Assembly: GCF_000373585.1 (NCBI RefSeq)
Contig: NZ_KB891940.1
Location: forward strand, 62,001 to 126,000
Reading direction: 5' to 3'
Origin: Streptomyces sp. MspMP-M5
Lineage (GTDB): Bacteria > Actinomycetota > Actinomycetes > Streptomycetales > Streptomycetaceae
DNA: 64,000 bases
The position numbers and the translations under genes were made by a program. Shown here piece after piece: positions 46,137 to 55,423 of this stretch (its first letter is position 1; every line of letters begins with the position of its first letter). The notes below the pieces were generated by a model. It saw only the letters and a list, made by a program, of their open reading frames with translations. It was not told the DNA's origin and did not search any database.

Positions 46137-46730
46137 CTAGAAGGGCGGCTCGTCCGAGTAGCCACCGCCGGAGCCGCCGCCCCAGCCACCGCCGCCACCC
46201 TGCTGGCCGCCGCCAGAAGGTCCGCCGGTCGCCCACGGGTCGTCGGCCGGAGCGCCGCCGCCCTGCTGACCGCCGCCGGGGCCACCGCCCCAGCCGCCGC
46301 CACCCTGGCCACCGCCTTGGCCGCCGCCCTGACCGCCGCCGAAGCCGCCGCCCTGGCCGCCGCGACCGCTGGTCTTGGTGACCTTCGCCGTCGCGTTGCG
46401 CAGGCTCGCGCCCACTTCCTCGACGTCGAGCTCGTAGACCGTGCGCTTCACGCCTTCGCGATCCTCGTACGACCGCTGCTTGAGGCGGCCCTGGACGATC
46501 ACGCGGGTGCCCCGCGTAAGGGACTCGGCGACGTTCTCCGCCGCCTGACGCCACACCGAGCAGGTCAGGAACAGGCTCTCGCCGTCCTTCCACTCGTTGG
46601 TCTGGCGGTCGAAGGTGCGGGGAGTGGACGCGACGCGGAACTTCGCGACCGCCGCACCGGACGGGGTGAAGCGCAGCTCGGGGTCGTCGACAAGATTGCC
46701 GACGACCGTGATGACGGTCTCGCCTGCCAT
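46137..46730 (-). CDS. ssb: single-stranded DNA-binding protein
   Basis: 197 residues. OB fold (MAGETVITVVGNLVDDPELR, FLTCSVWRQAAENVAESLTR), a long Gly/Gln/Trp-rich linker of repeated GGGQ units, and the acidic tip YSDEPPF, which recruits partner proteins. Typical for the essential SsbA of Streptomyces. Second gene in the ribosomal operon, 82 bases after rpsF. Confidence 0.98.
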   Translation of the reverse strand: MAGETVITVVGNLVDDPELRFTPSGAAVAKFRVASTPRTFDRQTNEWKDGESLFLTCSVWRQAAENVAESLTRGTRVIVQGRLKQRSYEDREGVKRTVYELDVEEVGASLRNATAKVTKTSGRGGQGGGFGGGQGGGQGGGQGGGGWGGGPGGGQQGGGAPADDPWATGGPSGGGQQGGGGGWGGGSGGGYSDEPPF

Positions 46731-46812
46731 TAGGGGAACCTCTCGGCGGGTGTGCTGCTGGCTGCTGGTGTTGCTGCTACTCGAACCCGGTTACCGCTGG
46801 ACGCGTACGCGC

Positions 46813-47103
46813 TCAGTGGGTCTCGGGACGGAGGACCTTGGTCCGAAGAACCGACTCGTTCAGGTTCATCTGACGGTCGAGCTCCTTGACGACCGCAGGC
46901 TCGGCCTGCAGGTCGATGACCGAGTAGATGCCCTCGGGCTTCTTGTTGATCTCGTACGAGAGACGACGACGGCCCCAGGTGTCGACCTTCTCGACCTTTC
47001 CGTTGCCCTCGCGGACGACGGAGAGGAAGTTCTCGATCAGGGGGGCGACAGCGCGCTCCTCAAGATCGGGGTCGAGGATGACCATCACCTCGTAGTGACG
47101 CAT
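46813..47103 (-). CDS. rpsF: 30S ribosomal protein S6
   Basis: 96 residues. MRHYEVMVILDPDLEERAVA and WGRRRLSYEINKKPEGIYSV are diagnostic. Start ATG with AAAGGAGGTG, the strongest ribosome site in the window. The frame reads on upstream as a promoter region, so the short start is right. First gene of rpsF-ssb-rpsR-rplI. Confidence 0.98.
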   Translation of the reverse strand: MRHYEVMVILDPDLEERAVAPLIENFLSVVREGNGKVEKVDTWGRRRLSYEINKKPEGIYSVIDLQAEPAVVKELDRQMNLNESVLRTKVLRPETH

Positions 47104-47333
47104 GTGGAACCCACCTCCTTTGGACTCAGCGGCCACGGTCGTTCCGTGGCAGGAGGGTCGTAATGCGTTTCCGCGCCCGCCGGCCCGTGCATCCGGGCAG
47201 ACATGTGCGCAGACCGTACAGAGTACCTGCCTCCGCGCTTCCGGTTGAAATCCGCCCGTCAGACCCCCCAATCTGGAACACAACGGGTGTGAGCGGCGTT
47301 ACAGTGCGCCGCCCTGTCAGTCGGAGGTGCCGT

Positions 47334-47651
47334 ATGGCCCAGGCAGCACGGACCCAACGGAATCTGGTCGCGATCCTCAACAGCGACGGACAACCCCATC
47401 CCATCGAGAACACCCTCGCGGTCGTGACCTTGGTGCTCGGCGCGATCTCCGCCTTCACGGCGCTCTCTCCCAGCCTGCACCTGGTCAGCTCGTGGGTGGG
47501 CCTGATCGGAATCGGCACGGGCCTGTGGGGCCAGTACATCTCCTCGACGACGGCGGAACGCTTCCTTTTGATCATCGGACTCGGCGCGGCGGGCGTCGGC
47601 TTCTACATCGGCCTGGCGCACGGCGGCCTTTTCGGCGGCGTCATCGGCTAG
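47334..47651 (+). CDS. small membrane protein of unknown function
   Basis: 105 residues. AILNSDGQPHPIENTLAVVT leads into helices TLVLGAISAFTAL, LVSSWVGLIGIGTGLWGQYI and FLLIIGLGAAGVGFYIGLA. Not recognised as a characterised family; conserved in Streptomyces at this locus as I recall. Start chosen behind GGAGGTG. Divergent from rpsF. Confidence 0.8.
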   Translation: MAQAARTQRNLVAILNSDGQPHPIENTLAVVTLVLGAISAFTALSPSLHLVSSWVGLIGIGTGLWGQYISSTTAERFLLIIGLGAAGVGFYIGLAHGGLFGGVIG

Positions 47652-47774
47652 GGCGCGCCTGTACGGAGCCCGGCCCCGTACGGCCCAGACGGGGTGCTCC
47701 CCGGTCACAGTAGGCTTCGGCGCGAGAGCCGGAGCCCCGAACCAAGGGGACACACCAGCCGAGGAGCGCCCCGC

Positions 47775-48893
47775 ATGAGCCTGACCCTGAGGACCATCAG
47801 TCGAGAGCAGCATCTGGCATACATCCAGAGCCTGCCCGCGGCGAGCCACATGCAGGTCCCGGCCTGGGCCGACGTCAAGGCCGAGTGGCGGTCCGAGAAC
47901 CTGGGCTGGTTCGACGCGTCCGGCGAGCTGGTCGGCGTCGGTCTGGTCCTGTACCGCCAGCTGCCCAAGATCAAGCGGTACCTCGCGTACCTCCCCGAGG
48001 GCCCGGTCATCAACTGGTACGCGCCGAATCTCGAGGACTGGCTGCGGCCGATGCTCGCCCATCTCAAGCAGCAGGGCGCCTTCTCCGTGAAGATGGGCCC
48101 GCCGGTCATCATCCGCCGCTGGGACTCCGCCGCGATCAAGACCGGTATCCAGAGCCCGGACGTCAAGCGGCTGCGGGACGTCGAGGCCAGCCACATCGAG
48201 CCGCGTGCCTTCGAGGTCGCCGACCGCCTGCGCCGCATGGGCTGGCAGCAGGGCGAGGACGGCGGCGCCGGCTTCGGCGACGTCCAGCCCCGCTACGTCT
48301 TCCAGGTGCCGCTGGCCAACCGCTCGCTGGAAGAGGTCCACAAGGGCTTCAACCAGCTGTGGCGCCGCAACATCAAGAAGGCCGAGAAGGCCGGCGTCGA
48401 GGTCGTCCCGGGCGGCTACGAAGACCTGGCCGAATGGCAGCGGCTCTACGAGATCACCGCCAAGCGCGACCAGTTCCGGCCGCGCCCGCTCAGCTACTTC
48501 CAGCGCATGTGGTCCGCCCTCAACACCGAGGACCCGAACCGCATGCGGCTCTACTTCGCCCGCCACAACGGCGTGAACCTCTCCGCCGCGACCATGCTCG
48601 TCGTCGGCGGGCACGTCTGGTACTCGTACGGCGCCTCGGACAACATCGGCCGCGAGGTCCGGCCCTCCAACGCGATGCAGTGGAAGATGCTGCAGGACTC
48701 CTACGCGCTCGGCGCCTCGGTCTACGACCTCCGCGGCATCAGCGACTCGCTGGACGAGAACGACCACCTCTTCGGTCTGATCCAGTTCAAGGTCGGCACC
48801 GGCGGGCAGGCTGCGGAGTACCTCGGCGAGTGGGACTTCCCGCTCAACAAGCTCCTGCACAAGGCGCTCGACCTCTACATGTCGCGCCGCTGA
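47775..48893 (+). CDS. femX: FemX-like peptidyltransferase (lipid II:glycine glycyltransferase)
   Basis: 372 residues of the FemABX family, twin GNAT-like domains: SHMQVPAWADVKAEWRSENL and LPEGPVINWY in the first, FNQLWRRNIKKAEKAGVEVV and DNIGREVRPSNAMQWKML in the second. The protein adds the first Gly of the Streptomyces cross-bridge to lipid II using Gly-tRNA. S. coelicolor FemX is at the corresponding position as I recall. It is followed 60 bases later by the racemase-like gene on the same strand. Confidence 0.93.
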   Translation: MSLTLRTISREQHLAYIQSLPAASHMQVPAWADVKAEWRSENLGWFDASGELVGVGLVLYRQLPKIKRYLAYLPEGPVINWYAPNLEDWLRPMLAHLKQQGAFSVKMGPPVIIRRWDSAAIKTGIQSPDVKRLRDVEASHIEPRAFEVADRLRRMGWQQGEDGGAGFGDVQPRYVFQVPLANRSLEEVHKGFNQLWRRNIKKAEKAGVEVVPGGYEDLAEWQRLYEITAKRDQFRPRPLSYFQRMWSALNTEDPNRMRLYFARHNGVNLSAATMLVVGGHVWYSYGASDNIGREVRPSNAMQWKMLQDSYALGASVYDLRGISDSLDENDHLFGLIQFKVGTGGQAAEYLGEWDFPLNKLLHKALDLYMSRR

Positions 48894-48953
48894 CCGTTTC
48901 ACCGCACCGTCCGCAGTTCTGACACACCCCACGAGAAAGGTTCCGGGCCGGCC

Positions 48954-49985
48954 ATGGCGCTCACCCTCTACGTCAACACCGCGCGCTGGCGGGCGCATCA
49001 GCAGAGCGTTCTCCAGCAGTTCCCCGGGCTCGTCCCGGTCTGCAAGGGCAACGGCTACGGCTTCGGCCACGAACGCCTCGCCGAGGAGGCCACTCTGCTC
49101 GGTTCCGACATTCTCGCGGTCGGCACGACCTACGAAGCCGCCCAGATCAAGGACTACTTCAGCGGTGACCTGCTGGTCCTGACGCCGTTCCGGCACGGCG
49201 AGGAGCCGGTGCCGCTGCCGGACCGGGCGATCCGCTCGGTCTCCTCGGTCGAGGGTGTGGGCGGGCTGGTCGGCGCCCGGGTCGTCATCGAGGTCATGAG
49301 CAGCATGAAGCGGCACGGCGTCAAGCCGGAGGACCTGCCGAAGCTGGCCGCGGGCATCGACGACGTGCGGCTGGAAGGTTTCGCCATCCACCTCCCGCTG
49401 GACCGCACCGACGGCTCGGACTCGGTCGACGAGGTCATCGGGTGGATGGACCGGCTGCGCGCCAACCGCCTCCCGCTGCACACCATGTTCGTCAGCCACC
49501 TCAAGCCCGACGAGTTCACGCGCCTCCAGCAGCAGTTCCCGCAGACCCGCTTCCGCGCGCGGATCGGCACGCGGCTCTGGCTCGGCGACCACGAGGCCAC
49601 CGAGTACCGCGGCTCGGTGCTCGACGTCACCCGCGTCGCCAAGGGCGATCGGTTCGGCTACCGCCAGCAGAAGGCGACCGCCGACGGCTATCTCGTCGTG
49701 GTGGCCGGCGGCACCTCGCACGGCGTCGGGCTGGAGTCGCCCAAGGCGCTGCACGGCGTGATGCCGCGCGCCAAGGGTGTGGCCCGCGCCGGCCTGGCGA
49801 CGGTCAACCGCAACCTCGCACCGTACGTCTGGTCCGGCAAGCAGCGCTGGTTCGCCGAGCCCCCGCACATGCAGGTGTCGATCCTCTTCGTCCCGGCGGA
49901 CGCCCCCGAGCCCAAGGTGGGCGAGGAGCTGGTGGCCCACCTCCGGCACACCACCACGCAGTACGACCGCCTCGTGGAGCGCTGA
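48954..49985 (+). CDS. alanine-racemase-family PLP protein
   Basis: 343 residues. The PLP lysine is K30 in VPVCKGNGYGFGHERLA, matching VKANAYGHG of Alr, and Tyr236 in DRFGYRQQ aligns with the catalytic Tyr265 of Bacillus Alr. The GYADG motif of Alr is replaced by GGTSHG, and the C-terminal beta domain is shorter. So it is an Alr-like enzyme of uncertain substrate, not clearly the housekeeping Alr. It sits directly behind femX and probably works in the same cell-wall precursor step. Confidence 0.85.
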   Translation: MALTLYVNTARWRAHQQSVLQQFPGLVPVCKGNGYGFGHERLAEEATLLGSDILAVGTTYEAAQIKDYFSGDLLVLTPFRHGEEPVPLPDRAIRSVSSVEGVGGLVGARVVIEVMSSMKRHGVKPEDLPKLAAGIDDVRLEGFAIHLPLDRTDGSDSVDEVIGWMDRLRANRLPLHTMFVSHLKPDEFTRLQQQFPQTRFRARIGTRLWLGDHEATEYRGSVLDVTRVAKGDRFGYRQQKATADGYLVVVAGGTSHGVGLESPKALHGVMPRAKGVARAGLATVNRNLAPYVWSGKQRWFAEPPHMQVSILFVPADAPEPKVGEELVAHLRHTTTQYDRLVER

Positions 49986-50010
49986 GCCGCCCGGCCCGGC
50001 ACGCACCGAC

Positions 50011-50062
50011 GCCGGGGGCCCGGTGCCGCGGAATGTCCGCAGCACCGGGCCCCCGGCGCTTT
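50011..50062 (+). terminator. terminator of the femX operon
   Basis: A very strong 16-bp stem, GCCGGGGGCCCGGTGC with GCACCGGGCCCCCGGC, followed by GCTTTT. Confidence 0.9.
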
Positions 50063-50075
50063 TCGGCGCGCCCGC

Positions 50076-51557
50076 TCAGTCCCGTGCGACGCCCCAGTGC
50101 ACCCGTGGCGCCGCCTCGAAGTGCACCGCATGCCGTGGCGCGTGGTGCGCCCGGCCCAGCACGAACACATCGGGGCTCCGGTCCAGCACGCCCCCCGACG
50201 GGTCGTCGTCCCCGTCCCTGCGGACCACGTCGCGCTCCGGCATCAGGATGTCCCGGACGACCACGGCGCACAGATAGAGCGTGCCGAGGAGGTGCAGCGC
50301 GATGGCCAGCTGGTAACCCTCGGGCGGCAGGCCCTGGTGCTTGTCGCCGTTGCCGGTGTAGGCCAGGTACAACCAGATGCCCAGGAAGTACATCACCTCG
50401 CACGCCTGCCAGATGAGGAAGTCCCGCCACCGCGGGCGGGCCAGCGCCGCGAGCGGGATCAGCCACAGGACGTACTGCGGTGAGTAGACCTTGTTGGTGA
50501 GGATGAACAGCGCCACGACGAGGAAGGCGAGCTGCGCGAAGCGGGGCCGCCGGGGTGCGTAGAGGGTCAGCAGCGCGAGGGCGCCGCAGCCCAGGATCAT
50601 CAGCAGCGACGCATAGAGATTGGCGTTCTCCAGGGGATTGCCGGTGCGCTGCGAGATCAGCAGCCAGACCGACCCGAAGTCGATGGGCCGCTCCTGGCTG
50701 AAGGTGTAGAACTTCGCCCAGCCCTCGCGGATGTGGAAGCCGGACGCGTCATGGGCGATCATCACCGGCAGATTCACCACCAGCCACGACACCACCGCGC
50801 CGACCACCGCCCGGCCGTACGCGCGCCATGTGCCCGCCCGCCAGCACAGCACCAGCAGCGGGCCCAGCAACAGCACCGGGTACAGCTTTGCCGCGGTCGC
50901 CAGCCCGATCAGGACACCGGACGCCAGCGGGCGGCTGCGCGACCACATCAGCATCCCGGCGGCGGTCAGCGCGACCGCCAGCAGGTCCCAGTTGATGGTC
51001 GCGGTGAGCGCGAAGGCCGGGGCGAGCGCCACCAGCAGCCCGTCCCAGGGGCGCCGCGCGTGGGTACGGGTCACGCAGACCGCGATCACGGCCGCACAGA
51101 CCATCAGCAGGCCGGCGTTGACCAGCCAGTAGATCTGCTCCCGGTCCTGGATCGCCCCGCCGTGCGGCGTCAGCCAGGAGGCGACCTCCATGAAGAGCCC
51201 GGTCAGCACCGGGTACTCCAGATACTGCATGTCGCCGGGCAGCCTGTCGAAGTACGGGATCAGCCCGTCGGCGAAGCCCCGGCCCGCGTAGAGGTGGGGG
51301 ATGTCCGAGTAGCAGGCATGGACGTACTGGCTGGTGGCGCCGAAGAACCAGCCGCCGTTGTAGCAGGGCAGCTTCTGCACCATGCCGAGCGCGAACATCC
51401 CGATGGCGACGAGCGCGATGACCCGCACCGGCGTCAGCCGGTACGCCCCGAGCAGCGCGCGCCGGCCGATCGGTCCGCCGATCAGCTCGCTGCCGGCCGC
51501 GGCCACCTCATCCCGTTTCGTCGGCCGTACGGGCTCGTCCTGTCGCAGGCTCGTCAT
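50076..51557 (-). CDS. polytopic GT87-type mannosyltransferase-like protein
   Basis: 493 residues with about ten helices. It fits the DUF2029/GT87 family of polyprenol-phosphate-mannose-dependent alpha-mannosyltransferases: an early ground-loop (DIPHLYAGRGFADGLIPYFD, with conserved Asp), LEYPVLTGLFMEV, the FALTATINWDLLAVAL block and GLATAAKLYPVLLLGP. Acts at the outer face of the membrane, probably on envelope glycans. ATG start chosen; the long upstream frame is an unlikely start. It lies downstream of the PBP gene on the same strand. Confidence 0.85.
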   Translation of the reverse strand: MTSLRQDEPVRPTKRDEVAAAGSELIGGPIGRRALLGAYRLTPVRVIALVAIGMFALGMVQKLPCYNGGWFFGATSQYVHACYSDIPHLYAGRGFADGLIPYFDRLPGDMQYLEYPVLTGLFMEVASWLTPHGGAIQDREQIYWLVNAGLLMVCAAVIAVCVTRTHARRPWDGLLVALAPAFALTATINWDLLAVALTAAGMLMWSRSRPLASGVLIGLATAAKLYPVLLLGPLLVLCWRAGTWRAYGRAVVGAVVSWLVVNLPVMIAHDASGFHIREGWAKFYTFSQERPIDFGSVWLLISQRTGNPLENANLYASLLMILGCGALALLTLYAPRRPRFAQLAFLVVALFILTNKVYSPQYVLWLIPLAALARPRWRDFLIWQACEVMYFLGIWLYLAYTGNGDKHQGLPPEGYQLAIALHLLGTLYLCAVVVRDILMPERDVVRRDGDDDPSGGVLDRSPDVFVLGRAHHAPRHAVHFEAAPRVHWGVARD

Positions 51558-51595
51558 GGCCCCATCCTGCCGTACGGGACGGGGACGAACGCGAC

Positions 51596-51631
51596 GAAGC
51601 CCCCGCCCGGTGAATCCGGGTCGGGGGCTTC
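51596..51631 (-). terminator. terminator hairpin between PBP and GT87 genes
   Basis: GAAGCCCCCG(A/C-rich)CCGG pairs with CCGGG-T-CGGGGGCTTC across a five-base loop; one bulge. Confidence 0.8.
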
Positions 51632-51641
51632 GTGGAGCCAT

Positions 51642-51655
51642 GTTTCACGTGAAAC
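51642..51655. promoter_or_regulatory. parS site 10, left half of a 48-bp pair
   Basis: Exact GTTTCACGTGAAAC just downstream of the PBP gene. Confidence 0.95.
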
Positions 51656-51675
51656 GGCCGGTCATGTGCCGCCGT

Positions 51676-51689
51676 GTTTCACGTGAAAC
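51676..51689. promoter_or_regulatory. parS site 11, right half of a 48-bp pair
   Basis: Exact GTTTCACGTGAAAC, 34 bases after site 10; the spacer is 20 bases and is repeated at 58632 with one change. Confidence 0.95.
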
Positions 51690-51691
51690 GC

Positions 51692-54337
51692 TCAGGGGCT
51701 CTCACCGCCGGTGGGCCCGCCGAAGATTCCTCCTCCGGTGCTTCCGCCGCTGGTCGGGTCGGGCGTTACCGGAGGTGTGCCTCCGGTGTCACCACCCGGG
51801 CCGCCGGTGCCACCGCCGGTACCCCCGGTGCTCCCACCGTGGTTCTTGCAGTGGATGTCCCAGGGGGAGCAGGTCTGCGTCGGCGTCGGGCTCGCGCTCT
51901 GCGACGGGCTGGCCGAGCTGCTGGGCGACCCGGACGGGGTCGGCGACGCGGTGGTCGGGGCGGGCGTCGGCGTGGGCGACGGCATCCCCGGCTCGTTGAT
52001 GACCTGGCCGATCGGCTGGGCCTGCGGGAACTCCTCCGGGGTAACGCCCTGCATCGCCTGCAGCATGTACTGCGTCCACACCTCTGTGGGCAGCGCGCCA
52101 CCGTGAATGGAGTCGAAGCCGCCGACACCGTTCATGGACAGCTGGCGCGGGTTCTGGGCGTCCTCGCGGAACATGGTGATGGCCGTCGACAGCTGCTTGG
52201 TGTAGCCGACGAACCAGGCCGACTTGTTCTCGTCCGTGGTACCCGTCTTGCCCGCGGCCGGCATGTTGAGCTGCTTCGCTGCCTTGCCCGTGCCGTTCTG
52301 GACCACGTTCTCCAGCACGTCGGTGACGTTGTTGGCGATGTTCGGATCGATCGTCGAGTGCGGCGTCGGCTTGTCGAAGCCGGACAGCTCCTTGCCTTCC
52401 GAGATCACCTTGGTCACCGAGTACGGCTCCGCCTGCGTGCCGGAGGCGGAGAAGGTGGCGTAGGCGTCGGCCATCCGGATCGCGCTCGGCGTGGACGTGC
52501 CCAGCGCGAAGGACGGGTTGAGGTTCCTGTCGAAACTGGACGGCGCGATGCCCGCGGCCCGCGCCATGTCCCGCACCTTGTCCATCCCGACGTCCATACC
52601 GAGCTGCACGAACGGGGTGTTGACCGACTGCTCCATCGCCTTCCGCAAGCTGATGTAGCCCCAGGGGTAGTTGCTCTCGTTCACCTGGTAGAAGGGCGAG
52701 TTGTCCTTCTTGAGGACAAAGCTGCCGTCCGCGTTCTTCACCTTGAGGTGGTCGTCGCCGTTGTACTTGCTGTCCGGCGAGATCGCCTGGCCGCTGCCGG
52801 CCTTCCCGTACTTCATCGCCGCGGCCAGGACGAACGGCTTCCAGGTCGAGCCGACCGGCACTCCGTAGGTGTCGGCGTTGTTGCTGAAGTGTCCCTTGTC
52901 GTAGCCGTCGCCGCCGTACAGGGCCACGATCCTGCCGTCGCCCGGCACCACCGAAGCGCCGCCGAACTGGACGTACTTGTCCTTTTCCGGCCGCTTCTTC
53001 GGATCGATGTAGTGGTCGTCGACCTTCTTCACTGCGGCGGCGAGTTCCTTGGTCTTCTTCTCGTCGAAGGTCGTCTGGACCGTGTACCCGCCCTTGTCGA
53101 AGCGGGCCTCGCTGATGTCCGGCCTGTGCTTGAGGACGTACTTCTTGGCGACGTCGATCAGATAGCCGATCTGCCCGCCCTTGCTGGCCCCCGCCTTGGG
53201 CTTCTGCGGCATGGGGAAGCCCTTGGCCTTCCACTTGGCCGCCTCCGCCGACTTCAAGTGGCCGTTCGCCACCATGCGGTCGAGGATCCACGCCCAACGC
53301 TCCTTGGCCCGTTGGGTGTTCATCGCCGGAGTGGCGTTCGCACCGATACCGCCCGCCGGGTCGTACAGGTTGGCACCCTTGAGCGTGGAGGCCAGGAAGG
53401 CGGACTCGCTCGGGTTCAACTCGGGGGCGTTCTTGCCGTAGTACGCCTGGGCCGCCGCCTGGATCCCGTAGGCCCCCCGGCCGAAGTAGCTGGTGTTGAG
53501 GTAGCCGGCGAGGATCTGGTCCTTCGACTGCTTCCAGCCGACCTTGATCGAGATGAACAGTTCCTTGAACTTCCGGTCCAGGGTCTGTTCCTGGCTCAGC
53601 ATCGCGTTCTTGACGTACTGCTGAGTGATGGTCGAGCCGCCCTGGGTGTCGCCGCCCCGCGCCATGTTGAACAGAGCCCGGAGGATACCCATCGGGTCGA
53701 CACCGTGGTCTTGCCGGAAGGAGGCGTTCTCCGCGGAAATCACCGCATTCTGCATGGAAAGCGGGATCTCGCTTATGTCGACCAACTGGCGGTTGGTCTC
53801 ACCGTCGCGGGCCATGACCTTGTGGTCGGCCCAGAGGTAGACGTTGTTCTGCGACTGGGCGGCCTTGTTCACGTCGGGCACCTGCACCAGCGCGAGGCCG
53901 ACGCCGGCCACCCCCACGATCAGGCCCGCGACCGCGACGGACATACCGGCGACCTGTTTCCAGGACGGCATCCACCGCCGCCACCCTGTGTGGTTGGCGC
54001 GCGGGTAGTCGATGAAACGCTTCCTGGGCGGCTTTCCGCCGCCCCGGCCGCGCCCCCGGCCGCCTTCGCCGCCACCTCCGCCACGGCGGCCGCCGCCATG
54101 ACCGGCACCGCCTCCGGAAGCCATTGCCGCGGCATCGGACTGCCGTCGGCGTCCGCCGCGTTGGGCGGCCCGACGGGCCTCGGCGCGTCCGCCCGGCCGC
54201 GGCTGCGGCGGAGGCGGAGGCGTGGCACCAGCGCCCTGCGGCGGCACGGCACGGCGTCCGGAGGACGGTGCGGCGCGTCTGGCAGCGGCACGCCCGCCAC
54301 CATTCGGCTGGGGTGGTTTGCGACGGTGCTCGCTCAT
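51692..54337 (-). CDS. ponA: class A penicillin-binding protein (GT51 + transpeptidase)
   Basis: 881 residues. A basic disordered cytosolic N-terminus (about 1-120), one membrane helix (127-151), a glycosyltransferase domain (SAENASFRQDHGVDPMG with the catalytic Glu203, then QGGSTITQQYVKN), then a transpeptidase domain with SxxK as STWK, SxN as SVN and KTG as GKTGTT. The C-terminal tail is Ser/Pro/Thr/Gly-rich. It polymerises and cross-links peptidoglycan. The exact gene name (ponA or pbp) is by analogy; from memory it corresponds to S. coelicolor SCO3901. Confidence 0.93.
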   Translation of the reverse strand: MSEHRRKPPQPNGGGRAAARRAAPSSGRRAVPPQGAGATPPPPPQPRPGGRAEARRAAQRGGRRRQSDAAAMASGGGAGHGGGRRGGGGGEGGRGRGRGGGKPPRKRFIDYPRANHTGWRRWMPSWKQVAGMSVAVAGLIVGVAGVGLALVQVPDVNKAAQSQNNVYLWADHKVMARDGETNRQLVDISEIPLSMQNAVISAENASFRQDHGVDPMGILRALFNMARGGDTQGGSTITQQYVKNAMLSQEQTLDRKFKELFISIKVGWKQSKDQILAGYLNTSYFGRGAYGIQAAAQAYYGKNAPELNPSESAFLASTLKGANLYDPAGGIGANATPAMNTQRAKERWAWILDRMVANGHLKSAEAAKWKAKGFPMPQKPKAGASKGGQIGYLIDVAKKYVLKHRPDISEARFDKGGYTVQTTFDEKKTKELAAAVKKVDDHYIDPKKRPEKDKYVQFGGASVVPGDGRIVALYGGDGYDKGHFSNNADTYGVPVGSTWKPFVLAAAMKYGKAGSGQAISPDSKYNGDDHLKVKNADGSFVLKKDNSPFYQVNESNYPWGYISLRKAMEQSVNTPFVQLGMDVGMDKVRDMARAAGIAPSSFDRNLNPSFALGTSTPSAIRMADAYATFSASGTQAEPYSVTKVISEGKELSGFDKPTPHSTIDPNIANNVTDVLENVVQNGTGKAAKQLNMPAAGKTGTTDENKSAWFVGYTKQLSTAITMFREDAQNPRQLSMNGVGGFDSIHGGALPTEVWTQYMLQAMQGVTPEEFPQAQPIGQVINEPGMPSPTPTPAPTTASPTPSGSPSSSASPSQSASPTPTQTCSPWDIHCKNHGGSTGGTGGGTGGPGGDTGGTPPVTPDPTSGGSTGGGIFGGPTGGESP

Positions 54338-54695
54338 GGAACGAATACTCCTCGGGCAGGCGCGCTTTCTCGCCTGAAGGCGGCTGTTGTCTTCAGGTCC
54401 CCCCGATGCACGACCCGTTCCTGACGCGCGGGCCGCACTACACCGAGGTCAGGGACGTCACGTATAGGCCCACGGTTCCCGGCAGTCTGCATGCCGCACA
54501 GACTACGCACGGCCAAAACCTGCCCAGTGTTGAAATTCACTCCAAAACAGTCAGGTTGCGTCGCACGAATAAGTGATGTGACGCCGTTCACCGTCCGACC
54601 ACTTGTTCCGCCCAGGGTGCCGATCTATCGTCTGGATGTATCGAGTCGATACATCAGCACGAGATAAAGACCGCACAGGGCCCAGGAGGCGGAGG
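54338..54695. other. 358-bp divergent region between PBP and PadR genes
   Basis: Contains the PBP promoter and, at 54635-54655, the strong palindrome in front of the PadR gene. No other gene is evident. Confidence 0.5.
54635..54655. promoter_or_regulatory. PadR operator upstream of padR-ino1
   Basis: Perfect inverted repeat of GATGTATCGA and TCGATACATC around a single G, 21 bp, 40 bases before the PadR start. The ATGTA/TACAT core is typical for PadR-family dimers. Confidence 0.8.
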
Positions 54696-55364
54696 ATGAG
54701 CAGGCGTTCCGGCATCCTCGAATTCGCCGTCCTCGGCCTGCTCCGGGAATCCCCGATGCACGGCTACGAGTTGCGCAAGCGGCTCAACACCTCGCTCGGG
54801 GTCTTCCGCGCGTTCAGCTACGGCACCCTCTACCCCTGCCTCAAGGCTCTGGTCGCCAACGGCTGGCTGGTGGAGGAAACGAGCGGCGCCCCGGACGGCG
54901 TTCCCGCCACGGCGCTGACCGGACGCCGAGCCAAGATCGTCTACCGGCTGACCCCGGCGGGCAAGGAGCACTTCGAGGAGCTGCTCAGCCACTCCGGGCC
55001 GGACGCCTGGGAGGACGAACACTTCGGAGTCCGCTTCGCGTTCTTCGGCCAGACGTCGCGGGACGTGCGGATGCGCGTGCTGGAAGGCCGCCGCAGCCGG
55101 CTGGAGGAGCGCCTGGAGAAAATGCGCACCTCCCTGGCCAGAACCCGCGAGCGGCTGGACGACTACACCCTCGAACTGCAGCGGCACGGCATGGAGTCCG
55201 TGGAGCGCGAGGTCCGTTGGCTGAACGAGCTCATCGAGAGTGAGCGCGCCGGCCGCGAACAACGCACATCGGATCCCGCGGCGCAGGACGAGAGCAACCA
55301 GTCAGGAGATGCGGGCGGCCTGCCCCGGCGCCGGGGTGGTTCCCGGCCGGATCCGTCCGAATGA
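54696..55364 (+). CDS. PadR-family regulator
   Basis: 222 residues. Winged HTH LEFAVLGLLRESPMHGYELR with RAFSYGTLYPCLKALVANGW, then a C-terminal coiled-coil (RRSRLEERLEKMRTSLARTR). GGAGG precedes the ATG. Inserts a longer wing than PadR itself (VPATALTGRRAKIVYRLT). It is followed 59 bases later by ino1 and probably regulates it together with itself through the upstream palindrome. Confidence 0.93.
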   Translation: MSRRSGILEFAVLGLLRESPMHGYELRKRLNTSLGVFRAFSYGTLYPCLKALVANGWLVEETSGAPDGVPATALTGRRAKIVYRLTPAGKEHFEELLSHSGPDAWEDEHFGVRFAFFGQTSRDVRMRVLEGRRSRLEERLEKMRTSLARTRERLDDYTLELQRHGMESVEREVRWLNELIESERAGREQRTSDPAAQDESNQSGDAGGLPRRRGGSRPDPSE

Positions 55365-55423
55365 CACCACCACATGAGGCCCTGCCGTACAGGCCCTCAT
55401 CGAGAACACAGGGAGCAACCGGA

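Noticed and set aside
46137..46400. Gly-rich repeats in ssb as a separate repeat element
   Set aside because: They are in frame and form the usual flexible linker of actinobacterial SSB.
47259..50045. Open frame of 928 codons on the minus strand across femX and the Alr-like gene
   Set aside because: Overlaps two convincing genes on the other strand; composition is that of an antisense frame.
55361..55423. Upstream ATGA start for ino1 overlapping PadR
   Set aside because: The 21-residue extension is not like known Ino1 N-termini and a better ribosome site precedes the inner ATG.
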